Shown here piece after piece: positions 1 through 7,495 of a stretch of DNA of 43,791 nt. The translations under genes were made by a program, and so were the position numbers. This DNA comes from Berkiella_A sp050252335 (GTDB taxonomy: Bacteria; Pseudomonadota; Gammaproteobacteria; Berkiellales; Berkiellaceae). Numbering within the stretch: position 1 is the stretch's first letter; every line of letters begins with the position of its first letter. The notes under the pieces are model-generated. The model was given only the letters and a program-made list of their open reading frames with translations, was not told the origin of the DNA and made no database searches. The stretch is taken from NCBI GenBank assembly GCA_050252335.1, contig JBFWLB010000019.1:1-43791 (forward strand), written 5' to 3'.

Positions 1-96
1 GAATACATTGAAGTGTTCTATAATCGGTTTCGGTTACATTCAACGTTGAATTATCGAACGCCAGAAACTGTTGAACAAGAAGCATTAGCTGCGTAG
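1..96 (+). CDS. IS3-family transposase OrfB, C-terminal fragment
   Basis: The first 31 codons before the TAG read as the end of an rve-type integrase: EYIEVFYNRFRLHSTLNYRT followed by a PETVE segment. The pattern FYN-R-H-STL-Y-PE is diagnostic of the C-terminus of IS3 OrfB transposases, just after the catalytic glutamate of the DDE core. The 5' part is cut off by the window edge. It is not possible to say whether the complete gene is intact. Confidence 0.85.
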   Translation, partial: EYIEVFYNRFRLHSTLNYRTPETVEQEALAA

Positions 97-126
97 ATCG
101 GTGTCCATCTAATGGGGATCAGGTCA
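1..126 (+). mobile_element. Right end of an IS3-family insertion sequence
   Basis: The window opens inside the transposase of an IS3-family element and shows its right end. After the transposase stop there is an inverted-repeat-like end at about 101-126; its reverse complement begins TGACCTGATCCCC, a start seen in many IS3 elements. The left end and the rest of the element lie outside the window, so neither target duplication nor completeness can be judged. Confidence 0.75.
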
Positions 127-194
127 CACTTTTTAAATTGAGTTGGTAGAGTTTTTTTGTTAGTAAAATTCAACCAAAATAGAGGTATATGAAC

Positions 195-452
195 ATGTTA
201 AATTTTTTCACAGCTAAGAAAGAAGAAGAGAAGAAGAATCCATTTGCAGATGCTTTAAATGAAATCGTTGATAGAGCTTTTGATGCAAGTTATCCAGAAT
301 TTGAAGCTGGTTCAGAAGATGAATTAAATACTGAAGAAATGGATTTTGAAATGTCATATGATGCAATTTCTGAAGATGAAATGAATGGTCTTATTGAAGA
401 TGCAAAGATGGAAGAAGAAGAGTTAAGAGCTAAATTTGCACCTGGAAAATAA
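195..452 (+). CDS. Small acidic hypothetical protein
   Basis: An 85-residue product. An ATG at 189 would give 87 residues, but AGAGG at 181-185 is only 3 bases from it and 9 bases from the ATG at 195, so 195 is preferred. The N-terminus has a basic/acidic patch (KKEEEKKNPF) and the remainder is very rich in Glu and Asp with few hydrophobic residues, so it should be soluble and perhaps partly helical. No signal peptide, membrane segment or known domain is visible. It lies directly downstream of the IS3 end and is closed by a strong hairpin at 481-511. The function is unknown; a small secreted effector or a nucleic-acid mimic are only guesses. Confidence 0.6.
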   Translation: MLNFFTAKKEEEKKNPFADALNEIVDRAFDASYPEFEAGSEDELNTEEMDFEMSYDAISEDEMNGLIEDAKMEEEELRAKFAPGK

Positions 453-480
453 TCTGTTTATAAGACATTAAGCGGATAAG

Positions 481-520
481 CCCAGATATTCTTTCTAGAA
501 AGATATCTGGGACGTTCTTT
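481..520. terminator. Hairpin terminator between convergent genes
   Basis: CCCAGATAT (481-489) pairs perfectly with ATATCTGGG (503-511), and the interior TTT/AAA can extend the stem. It is followed by TTCTTTTGATTTTTT. It sits between the plus-strand acidic protein and the end of the minus-strand dehydrogenase, so it can serve the first and perhaps both. Confidence 0.8.
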
Positions 521-527
521 TGATTTT

Positions 528-1571
528 TTATAATGTATTCATGTCAATGACAAAGCGATATTTTACATCGCCTTTGAGCATACGTTCATAAGCTTCATTT
601 ACTTTTTGGATTGGAATAATTTCAACATCCGCAGAAATGTTATGATGTGCGCAAAAGTCCAACATCTCCTGAGTTTCTTTGATCCCGCCAATGAGAGAGC
701 CTGCAATATTACGACGTTTAAAAATCAGACTTGAGGGATGAAGCTTTAATTCATGTTCTGGCACGCCCAAGAAAACCAAAGTACCTTCACGTTTAAGTGT
801 TTCGAGATAGAGCGCAAGATCGACAGTTGCAGACACAGTATTGATAATTAAATCAAAGCTATTCGCATGTTTTTCAAAGGCGTTTTCATCTTTTGTTACA
901 ATCACTTCTTTAGCGCCCAAACGCAGCGCATCTCTTTCTTTATGTGCGGAGTGTGTAAACAAAACAGTATGCGCACCTAAGGCATTGGAAATCTTAACAG
1001 CCATGTGGCCTAGGCCGCCTAAACCCATCACACCCACTTTTTGCCCTTTTTGTGCTTTCCAATGCATTAAGGGAGAGTAAGTGGTGATGCCAGCGCAGAG
1101 CAAAGGCGCCGTATGGGAGAGTGGTAATTTATCAGAAATTTTAAGTGTGAAGCTTTCATCCACCACAATACAGTCCGAATATCCGCCGAAAGTAAGTGTT
1201 TTTCCGTCTTTCTCATAACCATTATAGGTGGAAATAAAGCCATTTTCGCAATATTGTTCTAACCCCTGATGACAGCTTGGGCAGGTTCTACAGGCATCAA
1301 CGAGGCAACCGACTCCAGCGAGATCATTTTCCTTAAAGCGTGTTACTTGAGCGCCAACTTTGCGGACTTTACCAACAATTTCATGGCCCGGTACCATGGG
1401 ATAAAGTGCATTACCCCATTCATTTTTAACTTGATGGAGATCTGAATGGCAGATGCCACAATATAGAATATCAATGAGCACATCATGTGGTCCTGGTTCT
1501 CTTCTTTGAAAATTGTAGGGACTTAAGAGGGTATTTTTATTTTGAACGGCATAGCCACGAGAGGGTATCAT
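528..1571 (-). CDS. yahK: Zinc-dependent NAD(P) alcohol dehydrogenase, YahK/cinnamyl-alcohol type
   Basis: A 347-residue medium-chain zinc alcohol dehydrogenase, the normal length for YahK (about 349). Catalytic zinc ligands are C41 in CGICHSD, H63/E64 in GHEIVG, and a third Cys in the LLCAGIT segment near residue 158. The structural-zinc cysteines C94, C97, C100 and C108 are all present. The Rossmann motif GLGGLG follows. The C-terminal DVKYRFVID is nearly identical to YahK. The family reduces a broad range of aldehydes, usually with NADPH, in the cytoplasm. The gene is alone on its strand and divergent from the F-box gene. All key residues are intact, so it is probably active; the physiological substrate is unknown. 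Confidence 0.92.
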   Translation of the reverse strand: MIPSRGYAVQNKNTLLSPYNFQRREPGPHDVLIDILYCGICHSDLHQVKNEWGNALYPMVPGHEIVGKVRKVGAQVTRFKENDLAGVGCLVDACRTCPSCHQGLEQYCENGFISTYNGYEKDGKTLTFGGYSDCIVVDESFTLKISDKLPLSHTAPLLCAGITTYSPLMHWKAQKGQKVGVMGLGGLGHMAVKISNALGAHTVLFTHSAHKERDALRLGAKEVIVTKDENAFEKHANSFDLIINTVSATVDLALYLETLKREGTLVFLGVPEHELKLHPSSLIFKRRNIAGSLIGGIKETQEMLDFCAHHNISADVEIIPIQKVNEAYERMLKGDVKYRFVIDMNTL

Positions 1572-1691
1572 AATTATAGTCCATTATTGTGTTTTCCAAG
1601 TATTTATCATAGTGCATTCATCTTTTAAATGCCATCGGTCATATTTATTCAGCGCTAAAGATAGCATGTATATAGTAGTGAGAGGGGAAAA

Positions 1692-2543
1692 ATGACCGTT
1701 TATCTTTTATTTTTTGATGTTTATTTAGAAGGTTATATAATTTGCATTATATTTTTGATGTTGTACTTTTTGCGAGTGAATAAAATGTTAGTTGGCACGA
1801 AAAAAAAATATCCTGAGTCAAAGCACCATACAAATATGGGAGATTTTGGCATTTTAGTTGAAGATGTGATGCGGACTGTATTTAAATTTTTTGATTTGAA
1901 GACATTATTGAAAGCAAGGAGTGTTTCTACATCTTGGCATTGGTTAGCTCAAAGCATGAATTTGGCTCCCCTTTTGAGATCAATAGATATTAAGCTTGCT
2001 GAAAAATATATATATGATCATAGTTGGGATGCCGCGTTCTTAGCTTTACCTAATATCGTTGGTCATAATATTTCTATTCATCCATGTCCAGGTAGTGTGG
2101 ATGAGCTTCTCTTAAAATACACTTCTAAGTTTGTGTGTGATAAGGGTAATGGTTGGGAAGCGGATAGCCCTCCTTTTTTTGAAAGAGAGCCAATACAGAA
2201 AATATTGTTATTTATAGATAAAGAGTATTATCAGTCTATCAATGATGAAGATGCAAAATTGCGTACTTTAAATACAGAGTTTAATCGTCTTGCAACACGT
2301 GGAGAACGACATAGTTTTATCTACACTTATTTGAACTGTCCTTTTACAGATGAAAAGGGTATGCCTAGATGGCATCGTTTAGTAAACCAATCAATGGAAA
2401 GCTTGGAGAGATTAAAGCTAAGCTTAAGTCGATACACAGATCTACTTTTCAAAAATTGTATTGCAGAAGTTGATTGGGTGATTGCTTATAAAGTAGCAAA
2501 TACTTATTCAGGTATGAGAAATAATAAGTCACTCACACTCTAA
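1692..2543 (+). CDS. F-box-like protein with N-terminal hydrophobic segment, putative effector
   Basis: A 283-residue protein. Residues about 53-92 match an F-box: a hydrophobic VEDVMRTVFKFFDLKTLL, then RSVSTSWHWLAQ, corresponding to the F-box L..DLL....V...W..LA pattern. F-boxes recruit Skp1 and so the SCF ubiquitin ligase in eukaryotes. In bacteria they are known mainly as injected effectors, for example Legionella LegU1 and AnkB. Residues 4-27 are strongly hydrophobic and could be a membrane segment, unless translation starts at Met32. GAGGGG at 1682-1687 supports the 1692 start. The rest (about 100-283) is not recognised and may be the substrate-binding part. Skp1 binding and translocation are inferred. 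Confidence 0.7.
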   Translation: MTVYLLFFDVYLEGYIICIIFLMLYFLRVNKMLVGTKKKYPESKHHTNMGDFGILVEDVMRTVFKFFDLKTLLKARSVSTSWHWLAQSMNLAPLLRSIDIKLAEKYIYDHSWDAAFLALPNIVGHNISIHPCPGSVDELLLKYTSKFVCDKGNGWEADSPPFFEREPIQKILLFIDKEYYQSINDEDAKLRTLNTEFNRLATRGERHSFIYTYLNCPFTDEKGMPRWHRLVNQSMESLERLKLSLSRYTDLLFKNCIAEVDWVIAYKVANTYSGMRNNKSLTL

Positions 2544-2550
2544 TTTGATA

Positions 2551-2579
2551 AGCTTTGGCAAAGATGGTTTGTCAAAGCT
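2551..2579 (+). terminator. Long hairpin after the F-box gene
   Basis: AGCTTTGGCAAA (2551-2562) pairs with TTTGTCAAAGCT (2568-2579), a 12-bp stem with one G-U pair and a 5-base loop, starting 8 bases after the stop codon. No clean T-run follows (ATCTTTGCTG). It is therefore either a weak terminator or an mRNA 3'-end stabiliser. The rest of 2580-2840 shows nothing clear. Confidence 0.5.
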
Positions 2580-2840
2580 ATCTTTGCTGAGGCTCCGAAT
2601 TTTCCCCTTCTTTAGGCTGTTTTAAAGCCATTATTTAGACCATGTATTCATTAGGATTAGTTACACTACTTCTTTATATCTACATGATATTTCATAAGAA
2701 TTATCTTATATAACACCGTTTATCATTGTGAATGCCCACTCATCTATTTTGGGGCTAATATACTTTACATAGTTAGCTTGCTAATGTAGATTAACCTAAA
2801 TGAACAGATATTCACATTTGAAATAAATAGGAAAGACAAA

Positions 2841-3413
2841 ATGACAGTATTAAATACTTTCTTAAGCAGAGTAGTACCCAGTTTTATAATCAATGGCTAT
2901 TTAGCTGTTAAGAAATTTTTTACCGGCAATGCAACCGCACAAGAAGCAGCAACCGATTTTGCTAAAGATACAGCTAAAAAAACAGTCATAGAGGCTGGCA
3001 AAATGGCAGCCGTAGGTGTGATTACAGCTGTAGTACCTGGTGCTAATGTTATTGCACAAGCCGCAACAACAGTCGCTGCAAATGGTGTAAACGCAGTAGT
3101 AGATGGTGATGAGAGCGTGGGTCGTGCTTTAGTCAAAGGTGGAATGTACGCTTTAAATGTTGCTGCAGTAGGGCCTTTATGCGCATTGCCTTTAAATATA
3201 GCAACAGATTATGCCGTTGATAAAGCCGCAGATATTTATAACATTGGTGTTACAACTGCCTATAACAATTATAAGAATCGTGATGAATGGGAAGCTCTAA
3301 AATATTGTAAGCATCAAGGCTCTAGTTATGACTGCACCCGAATTATGGATGAAGATTTAAACGCAAGTTTTATGTTGCTGTCACCGCAACGAACAGCAGC
3401 TGCCGCAGCTTAA
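2841..3413 (+). CDS. Hydrophobic Ala/Gly/Val-rich protein, putative membrane-active or secreted
   Basis: A 190-residue protein with a good ribosome site (AGGAAA at 2830-2835). The N-terminal third has an amphipathic helix and a TAQEA/AKDTAKK segment. Residues about 52-125 are a long Ala/Val/Gly-rich stretch that could insert in a membrane as one to three helices, and AAAAA ends the protein. There is no cleavable signal peptide. Near residues 147-152 the sequence DEWEAL has the [W]xxL pattern with acidic residues before it that is found in LC3-interacting motifs; such short motifs often occur by chance. The next gene, 64 bases downstream on the same strand, encodes another membrane-zipper protein, so the two probably form an operon. 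No known family is recognised. Confidence 0.65.
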   Translation: MTVLNTFLSRVVPSFIINGYLAVKKFFTGNATAQEAATDFAKDTAKKTVIEAGKMAAVGVITAVVPGANVIAQAATTVAANGVNAVVDGDESVGRALVKGGMYALNVAAVGPLCALPLNIATDYAVDKAADIYNIGVTTAYNNYKNRDEWEALKYCKHQGSSYDCTRIMDEDLNASFMLLSPQRTAAAAA

Positions 3414-3477
3414 ACAACGCAGAATTTAAGAAAAACAAAGTATTAATATTTAAAGTAAACGATGAGGAAAATAGATT

Positions 3478-4218
3478 ATGTTAGAAGCACCTAAACAAGC
3501 AGTTCAACAAACAGTGATCGTTGAAGAATTGATGGATGAAGAAAGTAGTGCACTTGTTGTTGCGCAACCAAGCGCCATGCTTGAAGCAACGTCTACAGAT
3601 GATGAGCATTCAAAAGTAGTTGCTGATCCTTCTGTGAATCAATTTGACTGTGTGATTAGCCATGCGACTGTACTAAAAGTTGCAGGCGTTGCTGGTGCTA
3701 CAGTAGGGCCTGCTGTTGGTGGTTTTGTTGGAAATGCAATGGGTTATGAGTTAGGTGAAAAAGTCTGTAGTGCAGTAAAAGAAACAGTAAAAGAAAGCGG
3801 TGATAAGATTGTACAGCAGATTTTAGAAGAGACCGGCATGAGTGGAATTCCAGGTGCAGAGATGCTGATACAAGCAAATGTAACAGGTTTTGCTCATGAA
3901 GCAGGTGAAATGGCATACCAAGAGACAGTAAAAGTCATGACAACCAAAGGCGCTGCGGTAGGTGGCCTTGTGGCTGGTGGTGGTACGATTGTAGCGCTTG
4001 AGTCGTTAAATTTGGTAGGTTATCTCTACAATGAATATCTTTCTCCTACAATAACCAGTTATTTTGATGGTCGCAGAGAAGCAAAACTTAAAGCACTTGC
4101 AGAAAAAATGGATGCAGAACAAAAAGCAGCAGAAGCATTGGAAAATATGGATGATTGGGTTGTCTTAGGAGAAGAGATTGATACAGAAGAAGGAATGAAA
4201 ACTAAAAATACTTTATAA
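3478..4218 (+). CDS. Glycine-zipper protein with acidic C-terminus, putative effector
   Basis: A 246-residue protein started by ATG behind GAGGAAAA. Residues 1-55 are acidic and polar. Around residue 72 there is a regular glycine zipper, GATVGPAVGGFVGNAMGYEL followed by G, with Gly at every fourth position six times over. A second zipper, KGAAVGGLVAGGG, lies near residue 160. Such zippers pack transmembrane helices and occur in pore-forming and membrane-deforming proteins. The tail is a charged helix (about 200-225) followed by MDDWVVLGEEIDTEE, a strong match to an LC3-interacting motif (acidic residues, W-x-x-L, acidic residues). The preceding hydrophobic gene and a terminator at 4248-4277 suggest a two-gene unit. 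A host membrane or autophagy role is inference only. Confidence 0.65.
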   Translation: MLEAPKQAVQQTVIVEELMDEESSALVVAQPSAMLEATSTDDEHSKVVADPSVNQFDCVISHATVLKVAGVAGATVGPAVGGFVGNAMGYELGEKVCSAVKETVKESGDKIVQQILEETGMSGIPGAEMLIQANVTGFAHEAGEMAYQETVKVMTTKGAAVGGLVAGGGTIVALESLNLVGYLYNEYLSPTITSYFDGRREAKLKALAEKMDAEQKAAEALENMDDWVVLGEEIDTEEGMKTKNTL

Positions 4219-4247
4219 TATATAATCAGTGTTATTAATAACAGTAT

Positions 4248-4277
4248 AAAGCAGCGCGTCAGAAACGCTGCTTTTTC
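4248..4277 (+). terminator. Rho-independent terminator
   Basis: AAAGCAGCG (4248-4256) pairs perfectly with CGCTGCTTT (4266-4274) and runs into TTTTTC. It closes the two-gene unit 2841-4218. Confidence 0.88.
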
Positions 4278-4450
4278 TTATATATAGCATGATTTTGTGA
4301 TGGTATGCTACAAAGATCTTTTTCAGAGATAAACTCATACAAGAAGATAGCAATGCTTGTCTATGGATTGACTTAATAAAGATTTTATCTTGTTAGTTAC
4401 CATGACTTTCCCTCTCTTTTTATGATGGTCTATAAAATTTGGAAAAAACA

Positions 4451-5632
4451 ATGTTAGCAGAGAATTTAGCAGAAAAAATTGAATTGATTCAACAGAAGGT
4501 AATTTCAGGGGTGCTTGATTTTGCTGACATGCAATGGGTAGCAGGCTCTTTTAAGCAAGTATGTCAATTAGAAGAGGAGATGGCTTTTGGTATTGCCTGC
4601 ATAAGAGAAAAAACAAAATTAGCTAAACAAGCATTAATAAAAGAATCTTCTTTATTGAATTTTATGCGTTCAGTTGAATTACCTGCCATTCAATTTCATA
4701 GTAAACCCTTTAAAATAACAACAGGACAATATGCGGTAATTTTAGATTGGATTTCTGATGCTGTTCTTATTGATGTAAAGGACTTTGAATCAGCGCAGAA
4801 TAAATTATTCAGTATTGCCTTTGGTGTTACCATCCCAAACGGTGAAGGATGGGTTTTGAAAAAAAATAAAATTGAGGCAGAAGTAAAAGCAAAATTAATG
4901 AATGATGAGTCTGCTTTTAGACAAGCAAAATTATTTTCGGAGAGACTTCACAGTAAATTACTAAATATTTTAAACTGTTATGAAGTAGAAAAAATAATGA
5001 TTTCTGACTTGCAGTTAATGATTACTCAAGAGGGTGATGTTTCTATCATTGATCCTGTCGATGTCGTTAGAGTAGAAAAGATAGAGAGTGGTTCACTAAA
5101 TAATTGTCAATATAGAAGCATTTATGATGGGGTTATTCTTGATAATATAGATTTTATTAAACAATTACACGACGGGAAAAATATGTTGAAAAGATGCATT
5201 GCATGGTGTGCTAGTATAATGGCAGCTAACTCTGCATCTGAATTGCTGGAAATTGTTTTAAATATGCAGGCTTTTGAACGTGTAGTTTCTCATAGCAAAC
5301 CTACCTCTTTACTTAAAGGCTTAATGGGAAGAAATATACTTGAGAAAAAAAATAAAGAAATGAGAAGCCAATCTTCCCTTCATCAGTCTTATAGCAGTGC
5401 TCCTATGGCAGTGATACCTTCGAGGCTTTCAGAGGGCTCAAAACCCTTTGCAGAATTGAATATAAGCCAAATGAGCGAGAGCATTATTGTTGATTTAAGC
5501 CCTCCTTCTAATCATATAGTACCACTCATTTTTTCTTCATTGAGTGTTGATAATGGCAGTGATCAGGAGAATCAGCCGCCCATTCACAATAGTGCATATG
5601 ATGTGAAAAATAGAACTGCTTTCAAGGATTAA
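4451..5632 (+). CDS. Kinase-like hypothetical protein A, putative effector
   Basis: A 393-residue product from the ATG at 4451, with GGAAAA just upstream; a TTG at 4439 is less likely. Counting from the TTG, residues 188-210 read ISDLQLMITQEGDVSIIDP plus VDVV. This is the same block as ICDLQ...TIIDPLDIV in the convergent neighbour at 5654-6595, and the two aspartates are 15 residues apart in both. An upstream hydrophobic AVILDWISDAVLI resembles a kinase hinge and aligns with LAMLMQYIPGVFI of the neighbour. The layout (N-lobe, hinge, catalytic-loop-like DLQ, DFG-like IDP) suggests a divergent protein-kinase fold, although no canonical HxD or DFG is present. Residues 300-397 are low-complexity, Ser-rich and polar. 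No signal peptide is seen. Known kinase-like effectors make this a plausible effector. Confidence 0.6.
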   Translation: MLAENLAEKIELIQQKVISGVLDFADMQWVAGSFKQVCQLEEEMAFGIACIREKTKLAKQALIKESSLLNFMRSVELPAIQFHSKPFKITTGQYAVILDWISDAVLIDVKDFESAQNKLFSIAFGVTIPNGEGWVLKKNKIEAEVKAKLMNDESAFRQAKLFSERLHSKLLNILNCYEVEKIMISDLQLMITQEGDVSIIDPVDVVRVEKIESGSLNNCQYRSIYDGVILDNIDFIKQLHDGKNMLKRCIAWCASIMAANSASELLEIVLNMQAFERVVSHSKPTSLLKGLMGRNILEKKNKEMRSQSSLHQSYSSAPMAVIPSRLSEGSKPFAELNISQMSESIIVDLSPPSNHIVPLIFSSLSVDNGSDQENQPPIHNSAYDVKNRTAFKD

Positions 5633-5653
5633 ATAAATTATATTTAATCTTTT

Positions 5654-6595
5654 TTACATTTTGTTCTTATCGATTGCTCTCAGAGGAAAAGGTGTGCATA
5701 TTTCAGAGCCTCTTAGCACCTCTACGCGTGATCGCATTTTTTTCTTTTGTGTTGCATGCTGAAGAAACGTTAAAGGTTTTTGCGTCGTGCTTACGAAGGA
5801 ATGTAGATCAACGGAGGTAGAGGATTGAGCAATGGTGTTGCAAAAATCAAGAGCGTTATTCAGCCAGTTTTTTGTTTGTTGAAGAAACTGTACAAGATCG
5901 GGAGTAGATGCTTGATCATGATTGAATAAAGATTTTGAGTTGCTGGACTTCACAATATCAAGAGGATCAATAATTGTTAATTTTCCATCTTTTGAAATTA
6001 TCATTTGTAGATCGCAAATCATAATTTCGTCTTGCTCCATTTTCTGGATGAGTGTTTGAAAATTTTTTGCAAGTATATTTGCTTTTTCTTGTAATTGAGA
6101 GAAGTTTTGAGGGTCATTCATTGCTTGGATAATGCTTGCTGCCAGGTGATTTTGATTGAGTGCTAGCCATGCTTCCTGATATGCACGTGTTGGAATTCCT
6201 AATAATGCAGCTAAGATCAAAATATTAAGTGATGCCTCTGTTTTTGCTTCAATAAATACGCCAGGAATATATTGCATCAGCATAGCGAGTCTAGGTTGTT
6301 CTGATTTTTGCTCCACAACAAATGCGTTGCCATAGACGGTAACCACGGGATAGTTTTTTTCAGATAAATATTTTAGATACTCTCTTTCATTACGCACAAT
6401 CGCTTGATTGGTTTCATGAAGATATCGACTGTAGACCAGTGCAAAATTGTCATATTCTTGTTTGAATTTTCCGAGAGGGATCATTTTTTTGCAGGTTCCT
6501 ACCTCTCCTTCATATTGGCGATCTAGCTCTGAAAATGAATTATAGGCATCATTTTGAATGCTCGTTATTGTTTCTTCATTGTAAAAAGAAATCAT
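5654..6595 (-). CDS. Kinase-like hypothetical protein B, paralogue of the convergent neighbour
   Basis: A 313-residue protein. It looks like a small kinase fold: a Lys-rich KMIPLGKFKQEYDNF region, a helix with NEREYLKYL, then VPVVTVYGN-like strands (PVVTVYGNAFVV). A hinge-like LAMLMQYIPGVFIEAK follows near 103-118, then a helical region and the ICDLQMIISKDGKLTIIDP block with D195 and D210. The block is shared with the gene at 4451-5632; this copy has the better-preserved N-lobe. Residues 215-313 include a helical part and a basic C-terminus. The two stop codons are about 20 bases apart, tail to tail, so this looks like an old inverted duplication that has diverged. The ribosome site AGCAGG precedes the ATG. 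Phosphotransfer activity is not proven. Confidence 0.6.
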   Translation of the reverse strand: MISFYNEETITSIQNDAYNSFSELDRQYEGEVGTCKKMIPLGKFKQEYDNFALVYSRYLHETNQAIVRNEREYLKYLSEKNYPVVTVYGNAFVVEQKSEQPRLAMLMQYIPGVFIEAKTEASLNILILAALLGIPTRAYQEAWLALNQNHLAASIIQAMNDPQNFSQLQEKANILAKNFQTLIQKMEQDEIMICDLQMIISKDGKLTIIDPLDIVKSSNSKSLFNHDQASTPDLVQFLQQTKNWLNNALDFCNTIAQSSTSVDLHSFVSTTQKPLTFLQHATQKKKMRSRVEVLRGSEICTPFPLRAIDKNKM

Positions 6596-6751
6596 AGTGA
6601 CATACCTGCTGAAACTAAGTTAACCACTCTATCAAATAAGAAGTTAAGGATGCAAGCTTAAAATCAACATATATATTGTGTATTTGCACTATTGTCTCTC
6701 TAAGGGCTATGAGTAGGGCACCTATTCTTAGATAAAGAAAGAAGATTGACA

Positions 6752-7366
6752 TTAGAGAAAGAGTTTTATTGCAATGCCTATCATGATACAGCCCATGATG
6801 CTGTCTAATACTTGCCAAGCGCGTGGATTTTTAAAAAGTGGACTGAGTTTACTTGCACCGTAAGTGAGGCTAAAGAACCATGTGGCAGATGCTGCTACAG
6901 CGCCTATCATAAAATAGAGTTGTTCGTGCGGTTCTTGTTCGGCACCAATGGTACCTAAAAGCAAAAAAGTATCTACATAAGTGTGTGGGTTTAAAAAGGT
7001 AAAGCCTAATAATGCAAGCAATGTCGACATTTTGCTGGTAGGGGCTGCATTCTCAAGTGAGGCGACCAGTATGTGTGGATGAAAAACGCTCCAAAAAGAT
7101 CGTAAGCCATACGCAAGCAAAAACAAAGCGCCGCCCCATTCCATAAATTTTGTCAGCATAGGATAATCATTGGTGAGGATTTCAATACCGGATACACCCA
7201 AGACAATGAGAATAGAATCACAGAGCGAGCAGGTGAAAGCAATCATAAAAAGGTGCTGTTTTTTGAGACCTTGTTTCAGTATAAATGCATTTTGTACACC
7301 AATTGCCATAATAAGGCTTAGGCTTGCGACGAAACCTGTTAATAAACCACTAAAGTCTATTTCCAT
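6752..7366 (-). CDS. LysE/ArgO-family amino-acid exporter
   Basis: A 204-residue inner-membrane protein with about six hydrophobic helices, the size expected for LysE/ArgO exporters (about 200-235). Diagnostic segments are IMAIGVQNAFILKQGL near the N-terminus, corresponding to the GPQNA motif, FLNPHTYVDTFLLLGTIG in the middle and IMGCIMIGIAIKLFL at the end. Family members export basic amino acids such as lysine or arginine by proton exchange. No strong ribosome site is visible and no LysG/ArgP regulator lies beside it. The substrate cannot be decided from sequence alone. Confidence 0.9.
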   Translation of the reverse strand: MEIDFSGLLTGFVASLSLIMAIGVQNAFILKQGLKKQHLFMIAFTCSLCDSILIVLGVSGIEILTNDYPMLTKFMEWGGALFLLAYGLRSFWSVFHPHILVASLENAAPTSKMSTLLALLGFTFLNPHTYVDTFLLLGTIGAEQEPHEQLYFMIGAVAASATWFFSLTYGASKLSPLFKNPRAWQVLDSIMGCIMIGIAIKLFL

Positions 7367-7465
7367 TTTTTATACTTATTTTTAAGACCGCTTCTAGAAC
7401 AATCATTATGACAGAATGACAAAAAATAAAGAGCTTAGTTCAAAGTGCATTAGCCAATTGTAGCA

Positions 7466-7495
7466 GCCTATCTTTGCTGATAGGCCAGTTTTTAT
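7466..7495. terminator. Hairpin after the adenosine deaminase gene
   Basis: GCCTATC (7466-7472) pairs with GATAGGC (7479-7485). It lies 10 bases beyond the deaminase stop on the minus strand. The T-run (CAGTTTTTAT) is on the plus-strand side, so as an intrinsic terminator it fits plus-strand transcription better. Its direction is uncertain. Confidence 0.45.

Noticed and set aside
4439..4450. TTG start for the kinase-like protein A
   Set aside because: GGAAAA at 4441 lies after this TTG and is placed correctly for the ATG at 4451.
6615..6818. Minus-strand 67-residue frame overlapping the end of the LysE-family gene
   Set aside because: It is in another frame of the exporter gene and the intergenic region, without ribosome site or recognisable domain.
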